DNA of 64,000 bases from Batrachochytrium dendrobatidis JAM81 (lineage: Eukaryota; Chytridiomycota; Chytridiomycetes; Rhizophydiales). Shown here piece by piece: positions 1 to 10,282 of this stretch. Every line of letters starts with the position of its first letter. The stretch's first letter is position 1. Below the pieces are notes generated by a model. It had not been told where the DNA came from and did not search any database. It saw nothing but the letters and a program-made list of their open reading frames with translations. Where the stretch lies: NCBI RefSeq assembly GCF_000203795.2, contig NW_006281116.1, positions 17,195 through 81,194 of the forward strand, read 5' to 3'. Both the position numbers and the translations under genes were made by a program.

Positions 1-675
1 AACAATCATGACACATGTCAGTAATGCAACTGGTTTATCACACACCAACACTGTTATTTAGTGGTCCATTTACATCAATACGGTTGCAAGTTGTCGTTAT
101 ATCACGTATTCTGAGCATGGTTTTGATATTACGCATCCAGTTCCATCACATTGTTGCTGACCCATCATTGTAACACTGTATGTCCCCATAATCATAATCA
201 TGAACATGGACATGTGGCTTCACGTATAATATTACAACCATGCATGTCGTTGGTTGCATCATCACTACTAGTGTATACTACACTACACTACATGTATGTT
301 GGCATGTGTTGTACCAATTTGATTGCATTGCTACAATATGGCATGCTCCAACCTGTTTGGATTACAGTTGTGCAACATATTGATATTGTACACATGACTA
401 TTGTTGGTATTGAATGTCATGTGTCAATACGACATGTCAAGCAATATCATATCAACACAATACACACATGCATGTCAGCATCATCAATGTGTACAACTAT
501 GCAATATACAATCAACTGTATTGTATTGGAAATACAAGTGTCAATGTACACTATGATATCGTGTCAACCAAGACTGTGTACAATAATCAGATATAATGCA
601 TGAAAATCCAATTTTATTGCAAATTAAACCAGAATGACAATTGAATCAATTGGAACCAACAGGTTGACATTCAAA
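1..675. other. gene-free stretch, left edge
   Basis: No convincing gene is seen here. A 150-codon open frame at 151-603 has no recognisable domain and an unusual His/Cys/Met/Ile-rich composition, as expected from the CA/TG-rich DNA rather than from a protein. The DNA has the same monotonous TG/CA-rich texture as other gene-free stretches of the first 18 kb. Confidence 0.5.
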
Positions 676-1503
676 TTAATTGGATGGATTGTCATCTTTG
701 GGTTGATGAAAGCATGATCCTAATCCATCCACAAGCTTGGAAACCCTTTTCCGTTTATTGGAGGGAACTTTCTGTCCAGAGGATCCAGATCCAGATGGTG
801 TATCCGGTGATGGTTGCGACTCTTGACATTGTTGATCACTAGGGCTTTGACCAAGAATCTTACTGTATTCTAATGATAATTCGTCAAGGTAACCTTTAAC
901 GGAAGAGTGCTTCTTGATAAGATCAAATTGCTGATAAAGTGATTCACAATTCCAATTTCTTCCGAAAATGAGATTCACGAGGCTCAGTTTGGTGAAATAT
1001 ATTGTATTTTCAAAACAACTTTTCTTGAGCTGGCACTCCTTGTAGCGGCTTCTAATATCCTTAAGTTTGGATTCTTGGGCTTCGAGATCAACCTTAGTCT
1101 TCTGAATTTTACCATCATATTTTGGACTGCCGCCGCTTCTTTGAGATTTTTCTTTCAAAACTTGAATCTTCGTTTCCAAGCCCGCTACCAGCATAATCTG
1201 GCTGTCATGCTCAGATTTTAACGGGTCGCATACTTTTTTTTGTTCATCACGACCATAACCTAGCCTTACGTATTTTTCGAGCAATTCCTTGATGCTATCT
1301 GGAAGTGCATCAAGACCACCTAAACCTATACCGTTTGGGTTAGGAGTTGGCGAGGTGCTAGCTTCAGTACTTGTAGTTGCACTGGGAATGACGGTTGAAG
1401 TGCTAGTTTCAACATCTGTACTTTCACTGGGTTTAATTGGATTGGCCATAGTAACTGAGCATGCAAGCCGGATCGATGACAATACAGCAACTGCGAGTTT
1501 CAT
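676..1503 (-). CDS. secreted coiled-coil effector-like protein (Batrachochytrium-type family)
   Basis: Single-exon gene of 275 residues. The start is the ATG at 1503; the frame extends only seven codons further upstream, with no other ATG, before a stop. Residues 1-20 look like a signal peptide (MKLAVAVLSS, then CSVTMA, probable cleavage before NP). A Ser/Thr/Pro-rich linker follows at about 25-60. The rest is charged and predicted coiled coil, with a few Cys, a Ser/Pro-rich segment and a basic NKRKRVSK motif near the C-terminus. Odd point: an Arg sits in the hydrophobic core of the signal peptide (SSIRLACS), which could weaken export. Signal, linker and upstream DNA are shared with the gene at 7989-8594, so the two are paralogues. 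Molecular function is unknown. A role outside the fungal cell is inferred from the signal peptide only. Confidence 0.8.
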   Translation of the reverse strand: MKLAVAVLSSIRLACSVTMANPIKPSESTDVETSTSTVIPSATTSTEASTSPTPNPNGIGLGGLDALPDSIKELLEKYVRLGYGRDEQKKVCDPLKSEHDSQIMLVAGLETKIQVLKEKSQRSGGSPKYDGKIQKTKVDLEAQESKLKDIRSRYKECQLKKSCFENTIYFTKLSLVNLIFGRNWNCESLYQQFDLIKKHSSVKGYLDELSLEYSKILGQSPSDQQCQESQPSPDTPSGSGSSGQKVPSNKRKRVSKLVDGLGSCFHQPKDDNPSN

Positions 1504-1690
1504 TCTACTGTTTTGGTTGAGCAAGTTGTAATGTCATTCAACAGGTCAAGTTTTGAAACATTTATATACATTATTGAATAAATGATATTAAAAGCATATC
1601 CCTTGAATGACCGTTTTAAGGGTTAGTGTTGTTATCAGGGTTGTAGATTTGTTATCAATGCCAAACTTTGAAGAGTCTCCCTTTATATGG
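1504..1690 (-). promoter_or_regulatory. conserved promoter block of secreted gene 1
   Basis: Read on the minus strand, this block aligns almost end to end with 7791-7988, upstream of the second secreted gene. Shared islands in the same order are TATAAAGGG (1682-1690), CTTCAAAGTT, CCCTGA..AACAC, a CCCTTA..GGTCAT.CAAG segment, ATGCTTTTAATAT (about 1587-1599), a TATA-like ATATAAAT about 60 bases before the ATG (about 1562-1569), and TTACAACTTGCTC just 5' of the start. Either regulation is conserved or the duplication is recent enough to keep it; the coding regions have diverged more. Confidence 0.7.
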
Positions 1691-2382
1691 TGATCCAAAA
1701 TTTTGGTTGAGCCGCTATTTGTCCATACGCTTGAATATCATATGGTTGATTACACAGCTTCGCCCTAAAAAGGGTTATGATCAAGGGTTAGGGTTAAGAA
1801 ATGAGCATAAACCAAAACTGCAATAAGTTGACATTCGGCTATTAGTTGGTCATCAATATGTGTTGTGATATTCCATGCTTGTTAAAATAGCAAGTGATTG
1901 GCATGATTCAACGTACAAGTAGTGTATAATGAATATCGGATGATACCGTTTTACTTGAACAAGAGTGCTAAATCCATTGGAATAAATATAATTTAGTCAT
2001 CTGTTTCTGTACTACATTTTACATCCTCATTGTTACACAACATCAAATGTCTACAAAGGAAACAGCTGGAAATGGAATGCGTTTGTAGGAATACAAAACA
2101 CCATACACAAAATGACAGCAGTATTGCGTACATACAAATCAAAGTATGATATCATGATTGTCAACGGATTGATTGAAAACAACTTTATATCCAACTTGCA
2201 CATCAACAACCAACAACTCTGCAAGATCCTTCTTGCCAATATCACAGTATCTGGATGGAAATACGGAACCGATTCAAACTGCTGTCAATCAATACTGTCA
2301 TTCAACACTACAAGGCTGACATTGGCCAGTTGTTTGACATCTCATTATCTCCAAAGAAAAACGGAATTCAGACCAGATTTGC
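1691..2382. other. gene-free stretch
   Basis: No gene recognised. Short frames at 2112-2486 (+) and 2051-2245 (-) lack family resemblance. The segment near 1770-1800 contains repeats of the form AAGGGTTA/AGGGTTAGGGTTA, telomere-like in sequence but only about two units long. Confidence 0.4.
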
Positions 2383-2950
2383 TTGGAATGTTGGCAACAA
2401 CTGACTGTTTGTTGCTACATCAAGACTCGTCAGTACAGACCCACACAATACAATGTAAAAGGTATCAGACAACCAGATACAAATGAACTGCTTGTCTGCA
2501 ATATGCTGCATCATATTGGAATGGGTCCTGAAACTCGTTGTATCATTGCATCTCACAGCACCAAAACAGTCTACATTGCTATCAAGTATTGCCATGTGGT
2601 GCTATTGTCCGAGTTGACAAGGATACAGCAAACAATACCCAACTTTGATTGGATTTGATATTTCGTATCCTGTGTATATGCGATTGTGCTGTCAACTCAT
2701 CAAACTGCGGTCAAGTCGATGATAAAGCAATGATTGTCGACTTTTGTATTGAAAAACAGTCAAAAGATTACATTAAAACAGACATTATGGACAGATTCTA
2801 CAAAGGAAATGGTAAATTCCATTATTCTGGGTTGATGCAAATCGCAGTCAAAACAACAAACGCTGTAAACATGGATACGATGAACAAGTCGTTGTAGGAA
2901 TGGAATGCAAGCTGCTGGAGAGTATTGAGCGAGCCGAATCAGAGATTGAT
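2383..2950 (+). pseudogene. decayed protein-coding relic, unknown family
   Basis: Two overlapping frames look like pieces of one ancient protein. The first (about 2383-2640) contains a PDTNELLV..MLHHIGMGPE segment. The second (2649-2897) contains DDKAMIVDF, then DIMDRFYKGNGKFHYSGLM. The pattern is well-formed and hydrophilic, unlike surrounding frames, but is broken by stops and at least one frame change, and has no start context. I do not recognise the family with certainty; a kinase-like fold is possible. Read as a dead copy of a repeated gene of the effector compartment. Confidence 0.4.
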
Positions 2951-4224
2951 GGATTGGTTTAAAATGGGGTAACAGACTGATATTTGAAACGATTTACAAC
3001 GATATGTCCATGACCTTGAAGCAACAGTTGCAGTTCTAATGGAATATTTTGTTGGTAGCATTCATTTTTAAATGTAGGCATATTGGTATCCAGCAACAAT
3101 GGAAAATGTGTAATATTACAACTGTAAGGTCTGGACAAGTGACTGTCTGAATAACAGTAACTATTTCCAGTGACACTGCTCTGGAAGAACTCGAATTATT
3201 CAACAACACTCTATCAATGCATTTGCAAGAGTCATTGGAGGTATTTGTTGTTTGAATGTTGGTTCTCATACATTCAGAAGTGTGAGTTATGAAGCTTATT
3301 TCCACGCAGACACGATCAATGTATTACTTTCTGTTGGATAGGCTGTATCATCTGTCATCAATTCAGACACACTTGTCAGTCCTGTTCCGTATACAATGAG
3401 TCACATATGGACACATATGGACACCAATGCAACAATCAAGAATCAATTGTCATTTACAAGTCTGAATTGCCAACCAACAATCGTACTAATGGACCAACGG
3501 ACCAATGCCAAAACACCTGCACATCAGACAGTTTATTGGACATGACTTGATTGTTCTTGAAAACTGATTGAAAACTGTTTGATGACTCGAGTAATCTAAT
3601 CACACATTGCTGGCAATTAAATGGAACTATGCAATGTGTCATGTATACATTGGATACTATCAGTTTATCAGTGACTATCTGGTGTTTATTTATTCAGAAT
3701 TACCTTGGACTGTCAGAATTTTCGGAGCTTCGTGATTTGTATAAATGTAGTAAAGTATAAAGTAGATAAATATAATCTGTAACTGTTAGTAGTTATCAGA
3801 AGAGAACAAATCAAAAGTGTAATGGAAGTTTCACTTTAATCCAAGATCAGCAGACTTGGTCTTTTCAAGTATAGTAAAAAGGTGTGATAAAGTAATTAGA
3901 AAGTTGAAATAGTTTGAATAGTTGTTTATTGATAAGATTAAGCATTCTAGCTTTTATAGTAGTTGATTGTTTGTCTTGTGATACGAACAAGTAACACATT
4001 TGATAATGAGTGGTTGTAAACGAAAAGTAGTTGAGCCAATGGGATTGATTCCTGTAATTAGCCAATTTAATAATAATACTATTTACCCGTTATTTGTGAC
4101 TCGAATCTCCAAAAAATGAGGATAATGGAGTTTGGAGCATATGGATTGGTGGTGATGAAGGGTTTAATTTGGAGATTCAAAGTGTGCGTTATTAGAATTA
4201 GCTTTGTCACAGATTACCACTTAA
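2951..4224. other. gene-free stretch
   Basis: No gene seen on either strand; the longest frames (for example 3036-3305 minus) have no start context or domain. A tandem ACACATATGGACACATATGG occurs near 3403-3424. Any 5' half of the CRN relic that follows would be expected here, but no header domain or P-loop is visible. Confidence 0.45.
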
Positions 4225-5976
4225 GAGTATTCGTCTGGATATTCTAATAATGATGCCTCACTCTTCTCATTGAAAGAAAGTTTTGAAAGCATCACTTCAA
4301 AATGGGAAAAGCCGAATCAAAGCCTGCCACAACTCTATGATATTACCTATGCCTTTCTACTGTCTCGTGTTCTGTTTCTCAAATATCTCAAGGAAAAATA
4401 TCCTAACATAACTCCAGCACAGTTTCTCATTCACCAATTGTTCAACTCAAGAGCCATCAGACTATGCTTTCTGAAACTGAAGCTATTGTCTTTGGACAAG
4501 TTGAACGACATACATTGCAGCTATATTGACGATGATTTGCGCTGCCTCTTTTGTTTTGATCTTTTTCTTGTGTTGGCCGAACATCTTGGAAGCACGATTA
4601 TCGCGTCAATGGAGGGAAATCACATCCAACAAAACGGAGATGTGAATGAAGATTCAAAAAGAGGAACACTCTCAGTCTTGCTGTATGTTATCAAAAATAA
4701 GGAGTTTGCCAAAAAGGTTATTTTTGCTGGAACATCATCAAAACTACGCAACATTGACAACTTTAAATCATTTGGAACGAAACCTGTTGGTCCTCTTATT
4801 CTCAATGAATTCATAACTTGGGACTGTGAAATGGTGTTGGACTATGTGACTGCTTTTGTCGATATTCATCCGGATATTCTCAAGACTGTTCTTACCGACA
4901 ACTATCGACCAAGAATTTTGGAAAACTTTGTATATGACTTGTTCAGTGCTGGAATCAATGACAATGACTCGGCAACGGCACAACGCATACGACTGAAAAA
5001 ACAGCATGCCTTTTCGAATATCAATGATATAGTAGAGGAATCTTACAATGCGGTAATTGGTCGATTCGCTCGTATGTCAATCGAACCTATTGCCAGGACC
5101 ATCAGGGCTCATTCACACACAGATTATGTTAAAGCTTATTTTATCATCAATGATGACGACCAATCATGGACCAATATACTGCCAACTGGACAAGAATCAA
5201 GAATACTTTTTCATGAATACTGTTGGATCTATACATCTCATTCGTGAAACTGGCGGATACTTTTTGTCTGAAGGATATGTGATAGACTTGCTTCTCAATT
5301 TATTCCGAACAGAGTTTCAACAGTTCAATCTGTTGTCATCGTTGGATCTTTTGAGCAGCATTGCTGGCACAAAAGGTAAAAAAACTACAGCCAAAGGAAC
5401 ACCGTTCGAAGCCGTCATTTTGGCTGGTATGATCCAAAAAAATGGACCGCATCTTTCAAACGTCCTATCTAGTTTTGGTGTTTCGATTGCTGGTCTTGAT
5501 GGTTTACAGTTGCCAACAATAGAGCGTAAGGCTGGAGATGGCACAATCATATCCGATAGACCAACAGGAGTCTTTTTTCGTCCTTCAAACCAGTTTCGAC
5601 CAGACATCCTTGCGTTTTTATCCAAACAAGTCTGCGTGTCATTTGGAATCAAGCTATATACATCAAAAATTCCTTCAGCAGTGTCTGCCGATAATCTTGA
5701 ATCTACAAATCCAGATTTTTCTTTATTAAAGCAGATCGGCCAACGAATAACGAAACGTATTTGAAATGGCAGCAGAGTATATCTGATACCCCGTTAAAGT
5801 TTTCAATAAGGTTCTTGATTGAGCTGCCTGAACCACTCAGTGCTGTTTCAACTGAAAATACTTATAACAGCGTCGAGGGAAACCAAAATGTCGTTGTTGT
5901 CGTTTCAAAGAGCAATATGCGCAATATTTTAAGCGAGCAGGTTGCGTCGTTTGTTGAATTCATTACCAGTTCCTGA
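4225..5976 (+). pseudogene. Crinkler (CRN) family relic, 5'-truncated, frameshifted
   Basis: Three successive frames encode one CRN-type protein body: frame 1 from 4225 to about 5130, frame 2 from about 5130 to 5720, frame 1 again to the stop at 5974-5976. The first break lies in GTTAAAGC near 5129-5135. The second is at a T-run (5716-5720) consistent with loss of one base. The first part holds a hydrophobic strand ending RCLFCFD, like an NTPase Walker B strand but without the usual following Glu, and KVIFAGTSS, like a sensor strand. There is no ATG, no N-terminal header domain and no P-loop upstream, so the gene is also missing its 5' end. The C-terminal part keeps PTGVFFRPSNQFRPDIL and a long conserved-looking tail. 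It is not a close copy of the intact CRN at 10283. CRN proteins are established host-directed effectors in oomycetes and are also known in chytrids; this copy is judged dead. Confidence 0.75.
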
Positions 5977-7567
5977 TAATAAATATTGAGCTAATTTGAA
6001 TATTGGATTGTGTTTTGTTTGATTTATTGTATTCAACAAAAGATGCCACAAATCACTTGTCAACTTGATACTATGCAACAGTCGGTTGTTCTTGGTGTAG
6101 ATACAGGTTGAACTACCAATAATGGTTACTGCACACAAAGTCACCCAATATCCTGCCGATTCTGGTTGTGATTGTATTCCACATCCAATTCTAGATTGTA
6201 ATCACAATCACAATTACCGTGTTTGATCAAATGGTGTTTTACATTGATCATGGTATCATACATTACGATACTGCCAGATCACTGCACACAAGTCATGACC
6301 AATACAAATGCATTACTGATTGACACTGATCGACACCATATATACAGCCAGACAGCACAACAAACCACCAGCATGCCATTGACCGTGTTGCAATACAATT
6401 GTCCAACATATCATGATGTGCTGTATCGAGTCACGACATACAACAATATTACTGACTGAACACAAGTCACAACTGCAAGTATTCATATGTTAATCGACTG
6501 ACATTGGTGTTGATATCCAATTGATTGACTAATCGATCATCATCAATTGCATCAGTGATTGGTATATGCAACTGATATACACCATGTCCGAGTCTGATAC
6601 ATGTTGATATATGCGTGTCAATCAGCAATGCAGATTTGTGGTCATTACAGTCGAATGTGAGTCGAGTCGATCACTAAACCAACGAATCAATGATTGCAGT
6701 CTAAATGTGGTGCAATCTGATACGACATGACAATATATTGTCCAACAGGTTCAACAACATACACAGCACCGATATCCAATACATCACACATGTATACACT
6801 GCATATACAAACGGTAGCAATGACCAATCAAAACAACCAGTGACAGAGTTACTCATCAACATATACTCGATCATCAGTCGAGTCTGCATATATCAACTAG
6901 TTGCAACATGTCATAATCAATGTGGATTGTATTGTCCACCAATCGATCATGACAGCTAATCGATACCAATCATGTAGTCAATACAATCACCAACATATCG
7001 ATGATTGTTGACTGGCAATTACAACTCGTCAATTGTATCCAATGTTACAGGTGATGCACATCTGATTACTGCAAATCAACAACTTGTCAATCATATCATA
7101 GTGTGCATTGCCAACAGACCATGCAACTACAAATCAATGTATACGTGATCAACATTTGATATTTGATGGTGATGAACCAACCATGATTGATTGTATCATA
7201 CAACTAATACAGTTGCATTGTCTGGTATTGATGATCGACCCACTCATGTCAAACAGTAACCAATGTGTGTGTATCGAGTTTGGGTTGCATGGACACATCA
7301 ATATGTTTGATAACGAGTCCAACGTGATGATACAAACCCAATATTATATGAATATCCAAGTTGATGAATCAAGTCGAGGTTTGCAAAGTGTCAATGTCAG
7401 GTCAATCAAACAAGTCAGTCAACCGTTATATTGTGACTAGTGATGTCACGGTTTGAATATCAACGAGTTGGACAGTCGACAATATTGGATGATTGTGATT
7501 TGGTCAAACTGCAACACTTGCATATCACTGAGTCGGTTTGGTGTGTGTGGTGTAAACACATACTACT
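5977..7567. other. long TG/CA-rich gene-free stretch
   Basis: About 1.6 kb of AT-rich DNA dominated by ATTG/CAAT, CATG, TCAAC and GTATCGA-like words. Open frames such as 7108-7440 (+, 110 codons), 6223-6459 and 6705-6959 have no domain, start context or intron structure and are probably by-products of the composition. Best read as heavily decayed repeat or transposon DNA. Confidence 0.45.
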
Positions 7568-7640
7568 GGATTGGTGCAATACGATCATGTCATACTATTG
7601 TATTGGTGACAATGTGATATTGAACAGATAAGATTTCGAG
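7568..7640 (+). repeat. left inverted-repeat arm of effector cassette
   Basis: Contains GATTGGTGCAATACGATCA followed by ATTGTATTGG and a purine-rich AGATAAGATT end. The same opening word, with one base change, occurs in reverse complement at 8828-8846, on the far side of the secreted gene, and in direct orientation at 14134-14152. The arms therefore bracket the gene and its promoter. Confidence 0.55.
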
Positions 7641-7790
7641 CGCTTGCAATATAATTGGAGTGGATGAACAATATTGCTTGTGTACCGTCATGTGGTGATA
7701 TCACCTGGAATATATTGTGTAGCGACATCATAGTGCGGCAAGTATAGTCGTTAAACTTGATATCAGGGTTTAAATCAAGCAACAAATCAT
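7641..7790. other. spacer between repeat arm and promoter block
   Basis: Short intergenic DNA inside the putative cassette. No motif recognised beyond AT-rich sequence. Confidence 0.4.
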
Positions 7791-7988
7791 AATATAAAGG
7801 GTGACCCTTTCAAAGTTACCTTGACATTGGTAGTGAATCACTATTAGCCCTGACAACACAAATCCCTTAGGATGGTCATCCAAGAAACATGCTTTTAATA
7901 TTATCCGCTCAATAGTGGATATAAATACAATATAAAAATCAATGTGCTGAATGACAATCATTACAACTTGCTCGACCAAACCAATATA
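7791..7988 (+). promoter_or_regulatory. conserved promoter block of secreted gene 2
   Basis: Aligns with the block upstream of the first secreted gene (1504-1690, minus). It carries TATAAAGGG (about 7793-7801), CTTTCAAAGTT, CCCTGACAACAC, the GGTCATCCAAG segment, ATGCTTTTAATAT, a TATA-like GATATAAATA at about 7919-7928 (roughly 60-70 bases before the ATG) and TTACAACTTGCTC. Order and spacing of these islands are the same in both genes. Confidence 0.7.
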
Positions 7989-8594
7989 ATGAAACTATCA
8001 ATCACCATATTATCATCAATCTTGTCTGTCTGCTCAGTTACTACAGCTAGTCCAGTTTATCCCAGTTCGACCATGAGTGCTGAAGCTAGCACTTTGACAG
8101 CCTCCCCAAGCGCAAATCCAGCTGGTGGAGATGTCTATCCGGTTTTTCCTAGCGCATATAATCTTGAGAAATATTGCGATTCATTCGATACTACTGAAGC
8201 GTCGTTGATCAAAGAAATTGCAAAAGCTCATGTTGGAATTGATGTGATGTCTACACAACTTGAAGGCCTACATTATCAGTATGACTTTCAAAAAGGAGTG
8301 ATTATTAAAGTGGAGCAACAACTCGAAACTCTGCGTCAAACTCCGGGTCAGGAGTTGGGTGCTGCTGAAGCCAGGCTTAAGATGCAGCATGAGGTTCTTG
8401 ATGGACTCAAAAATGAGCTGAAAGAACTCGTTAAGAAAGCTTCGGATATAATTAAGAAAGAAGAGAGTTTGGAGAAAAAGCTTACAGAGCACTTGTCGCC
8501 TGGATCATCAGCGAATGGCGGTATCCTAAAATTAAAAACAGTTTCCGGATATAAGAAATGCTACGAGTTCTTCTTTGATCATTTTTCGCAGTGA
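7989..8594 (+). CDS. secreted coiled-coil effector-like protein, paralogue
   Basis: Single-exon gene of 201 residues starting at the ATG at 7989. Residues 1-21 form a signal peptide (MKLSITILSS, CSVTTA, then SPV), cleaner than in the paralogue at 676-1503. A Ser/Thr/Ala/Pro-rich linker follows (about 22-50). Residues about 75-180 are strongly heptad-like (QLETLR, then long runs of Leu/Glu/Lys), predicted coiled coil. The C-terminus ends YKKCYEFFFDHFSQ. Function is unknown; secretion is inferred from the signal peptide. The gene lies between inverted repeat arms, and its 3' flank is repeated in inverted orientation at 14134-14402, which suggests that the gene moves or duplicates with its flanks. 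Confidence 0.8.
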   Translation: MKLSITILSSILSVCSVTTASPVYPSSTMSAEASTLTASPSANPAGGDVYPVFPSAYNLEKYCDSFDTTEASLIKEIAKAHVGIDVMSTQLEGLHYQYDFQKGVIIKVEQQLETLRQTPGQELGAAEARLKMQHEVLDGLKNELKELVKKASDIIKKEESLEKKLTEHLSPGSSANGGILKLKTVSGYKKCYEFFFDHFSQ

Positions 8595-8853
8595 TTGTTA
8601 CAATCCGAGCATAGTGAAACTCTCCAAGATTCTGGTATTCAGCAACAAACTCCTCAACCAAACTCATCACATTGTTGGAGTTGAGTAAACTATCAACAAT
8701 CTCATCTAGAATATACTACAATACAGCGTGTATTGCATGCTGGTTTAATTGTTATTTGCCATGCATTCAATGTCATCCATTAATAAACATCCTGTATTGT
8801 TAAACCATAGTGTATTATATTAATGGTTTGATCATATTGCACCAATCAACCAC
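8592..8853 (-). repeat. 265-bp flank repeat with right inverted arm
   Basis: Begins at the stop codon of the secreted gene and aligns as reverse complement, with many substitutions, to 14134-14402. Shared landmarks are TGATTGTTACAATC, CAAGATTCTGGT, CAGCGTGTATTGCATG and, at the far end, the reverse complement of GATTGGTGCAATATGATCA (8828-8846). The distal part (8775-8853) is also the inverted partner of 7568-7640. Frames inside the two copies look related on the protein level, but only because the DNA is repeated. Confidence 0.65.
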
Positions 8854-9831
8854 TATGCATTGTATTGATCACTGCAGTGTCATTGCTGGATTCATGCAAT
8901 TGTGTATATCGTCATTTTGGGTTACCAATCAACCCATCCCATTTGACACCAACCCATTGGTACCACTATACTATTTGATCCAGATGATTCGGCTGGTTCT
9001 GACAATTTGACAGTATCCACAAACACATGTTTAATATTTGCACATATTCCATTGACATGCTACAAACTGACATTGAACGTCACATCACATTATTTTGGTC
9101 TTGAATGGTACAATATGTATCAGCCGATGTTTCGTATTCACATCAACATCCACATCCAGTATATACAACAAATATGTCCATAATTCAACATATCAGCCAT
9201 ATTTGATTTGACAGTCATTTGTCACATTGTTGTGTACTTGCAATGATCAGTATCAATCATTTGCATGTAGTCCACTGTCTAGTGTAATGTATGCAGTATG
9301 ATCACATAACATGATATCTGGTGATATAGCATACACCACAACCACAACCGGAAACGTTGATCGTCGATTGTCGTCCCAATCAATATCAACAGTTGCATCA
9401 AACAAACCCACAAATGCACAACTCGGCAAGTGTAATGCATACAACTACAACATGTGTATACGAATACCGATCGTGTCCAACTACAAGCTATGTATATTGA
9501 AACCATTGGATAGTATGTCCGACACGTCATTGACATTGATAGTCAAATAATCTTGCGAGTGATCATGTATGCAACATGGTTGATATGGTTGACATGTTGG
9601 TGTTGGTTGTATCAATGTGACTATATCCCAAGAACTGATCGGACACGGCTCAACATCAAGTTTGTTTCTAGCAATGGGTTTATTGTGGTACCAAACATCA
9701 ATCACAGTTGTTGATTGTTCAAAAACTTGCTGTTGGAGTATTACTGGCAGCTATTTCAGTATCTGGAAATACTCGGAGTATCTGGAAATTCGTATTGTTT
9801 GCAATTGAGTTCATATTACTTGTGAGGATCG
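8854..9831. other. gene-free stretch
   Basis: No gene recognised. A frame at 9311-9550 (+) begins SGDIAYTTTTTGNV and is rich in Ser/Thr/Asn, possibly a relic of a structural-type protein, but nothing supports it beyond texture. GTATCTGGAAAT is repeated near 9755-9790. Confidence 0.4.
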
Positions 9832-9965
9832 TGAACATATGACGGCATATTGATGGTTGTCATTGTTGTCAAGTGTGTTGCAGTTGATTGAAGATGTGAA
9901 TGAATGAATCAATATTCGATTGTGTTGTTTATTAACAAGGAAGTAAGTGTGTTTATAAAATGGAA
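9832..9965 (+). repeat. 140-bp repeat, copy 1, with TATA-like end
   Basis: Resembles 13114-13257 (direct) and 13604-13735 (inverted). Common words are GATCGTGA.CATATGA, GTTGCAGT..GATTGAAGAT, GTTGTTTATTAA and GTGT.TTTATAAA. The end nearest the CRN gene carries TTTATAAA about 330 bases upstream of its ATG. It could be a shared promoter fragment or the end of a mobile element. Confidence 0.6.
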
Positions 9966-10282
9966 GAAACCAAGAAAGTCATGTGAACTCCAGTTCAAAC
10001 GTCATTGTTGATGGTTTTTGATTGTTAAACTATTCAGAAATGTCTCACATTCACACACTACTAATGTCTCACACAATGCAAGTCAACACTCTCACACTAG
10101 TAATGTCTCACATTAATGAAACATTAATTCTGGTGTAAATTTGACTAATTTCCAAATATTTAAATCGTGTGAATTGTCTTGAAATATCCCAAAATTTTGT
10201 TATTTTGACTCGATTAAAAAGTCGATTTTTGTTTTACAATTTGACAAATAAATTGCTTTTTTACTCTTTTTCTTTTCATAAA
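9966..10282 (+). promoter_or_regulatory. CRN upstream region with tandem AATGTCTCACA
   Basis: AATGTCTCACA occurs three times (10039-10049, 10063-10073, 10102-10112), the last two inside a longer CACACTA.TAATGTCTCACA unit. The repeats lie 170-245 bases upstream of the CRN ATG. Their regulatory role is inferred from position only. The stretch just before the ATG is T-rich (TTTTTACTCTTTTTCTTTTC), like a fungal core promoter or leader. Confidence 0.4.

Noticed and set aside
151..603. 150-codon open frame on the plus strand
   Set aside because: Composition (His, Cys, Met, Ile) mirrors the CA/TG-rich DNA; no domain, no signal, no conserved pattern.
1770..1800. Telomere-like AGGGTTAGGGTTA
   Set aside because: Only about two units; too short to be a telomere or a clear interstitial telomeric repeat.
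1700..4224. Integrated circular ssDNA virus of the kind reported in Batrachochytrium
   Set aside because: No Rep-type motifs or capsid-like frame could be identified in this stretch.
7108..7440. 110-codon frame in TG/CA-rich DNA
   Set aside because: Same compositional bias as its surroundings and no recognisable feature.
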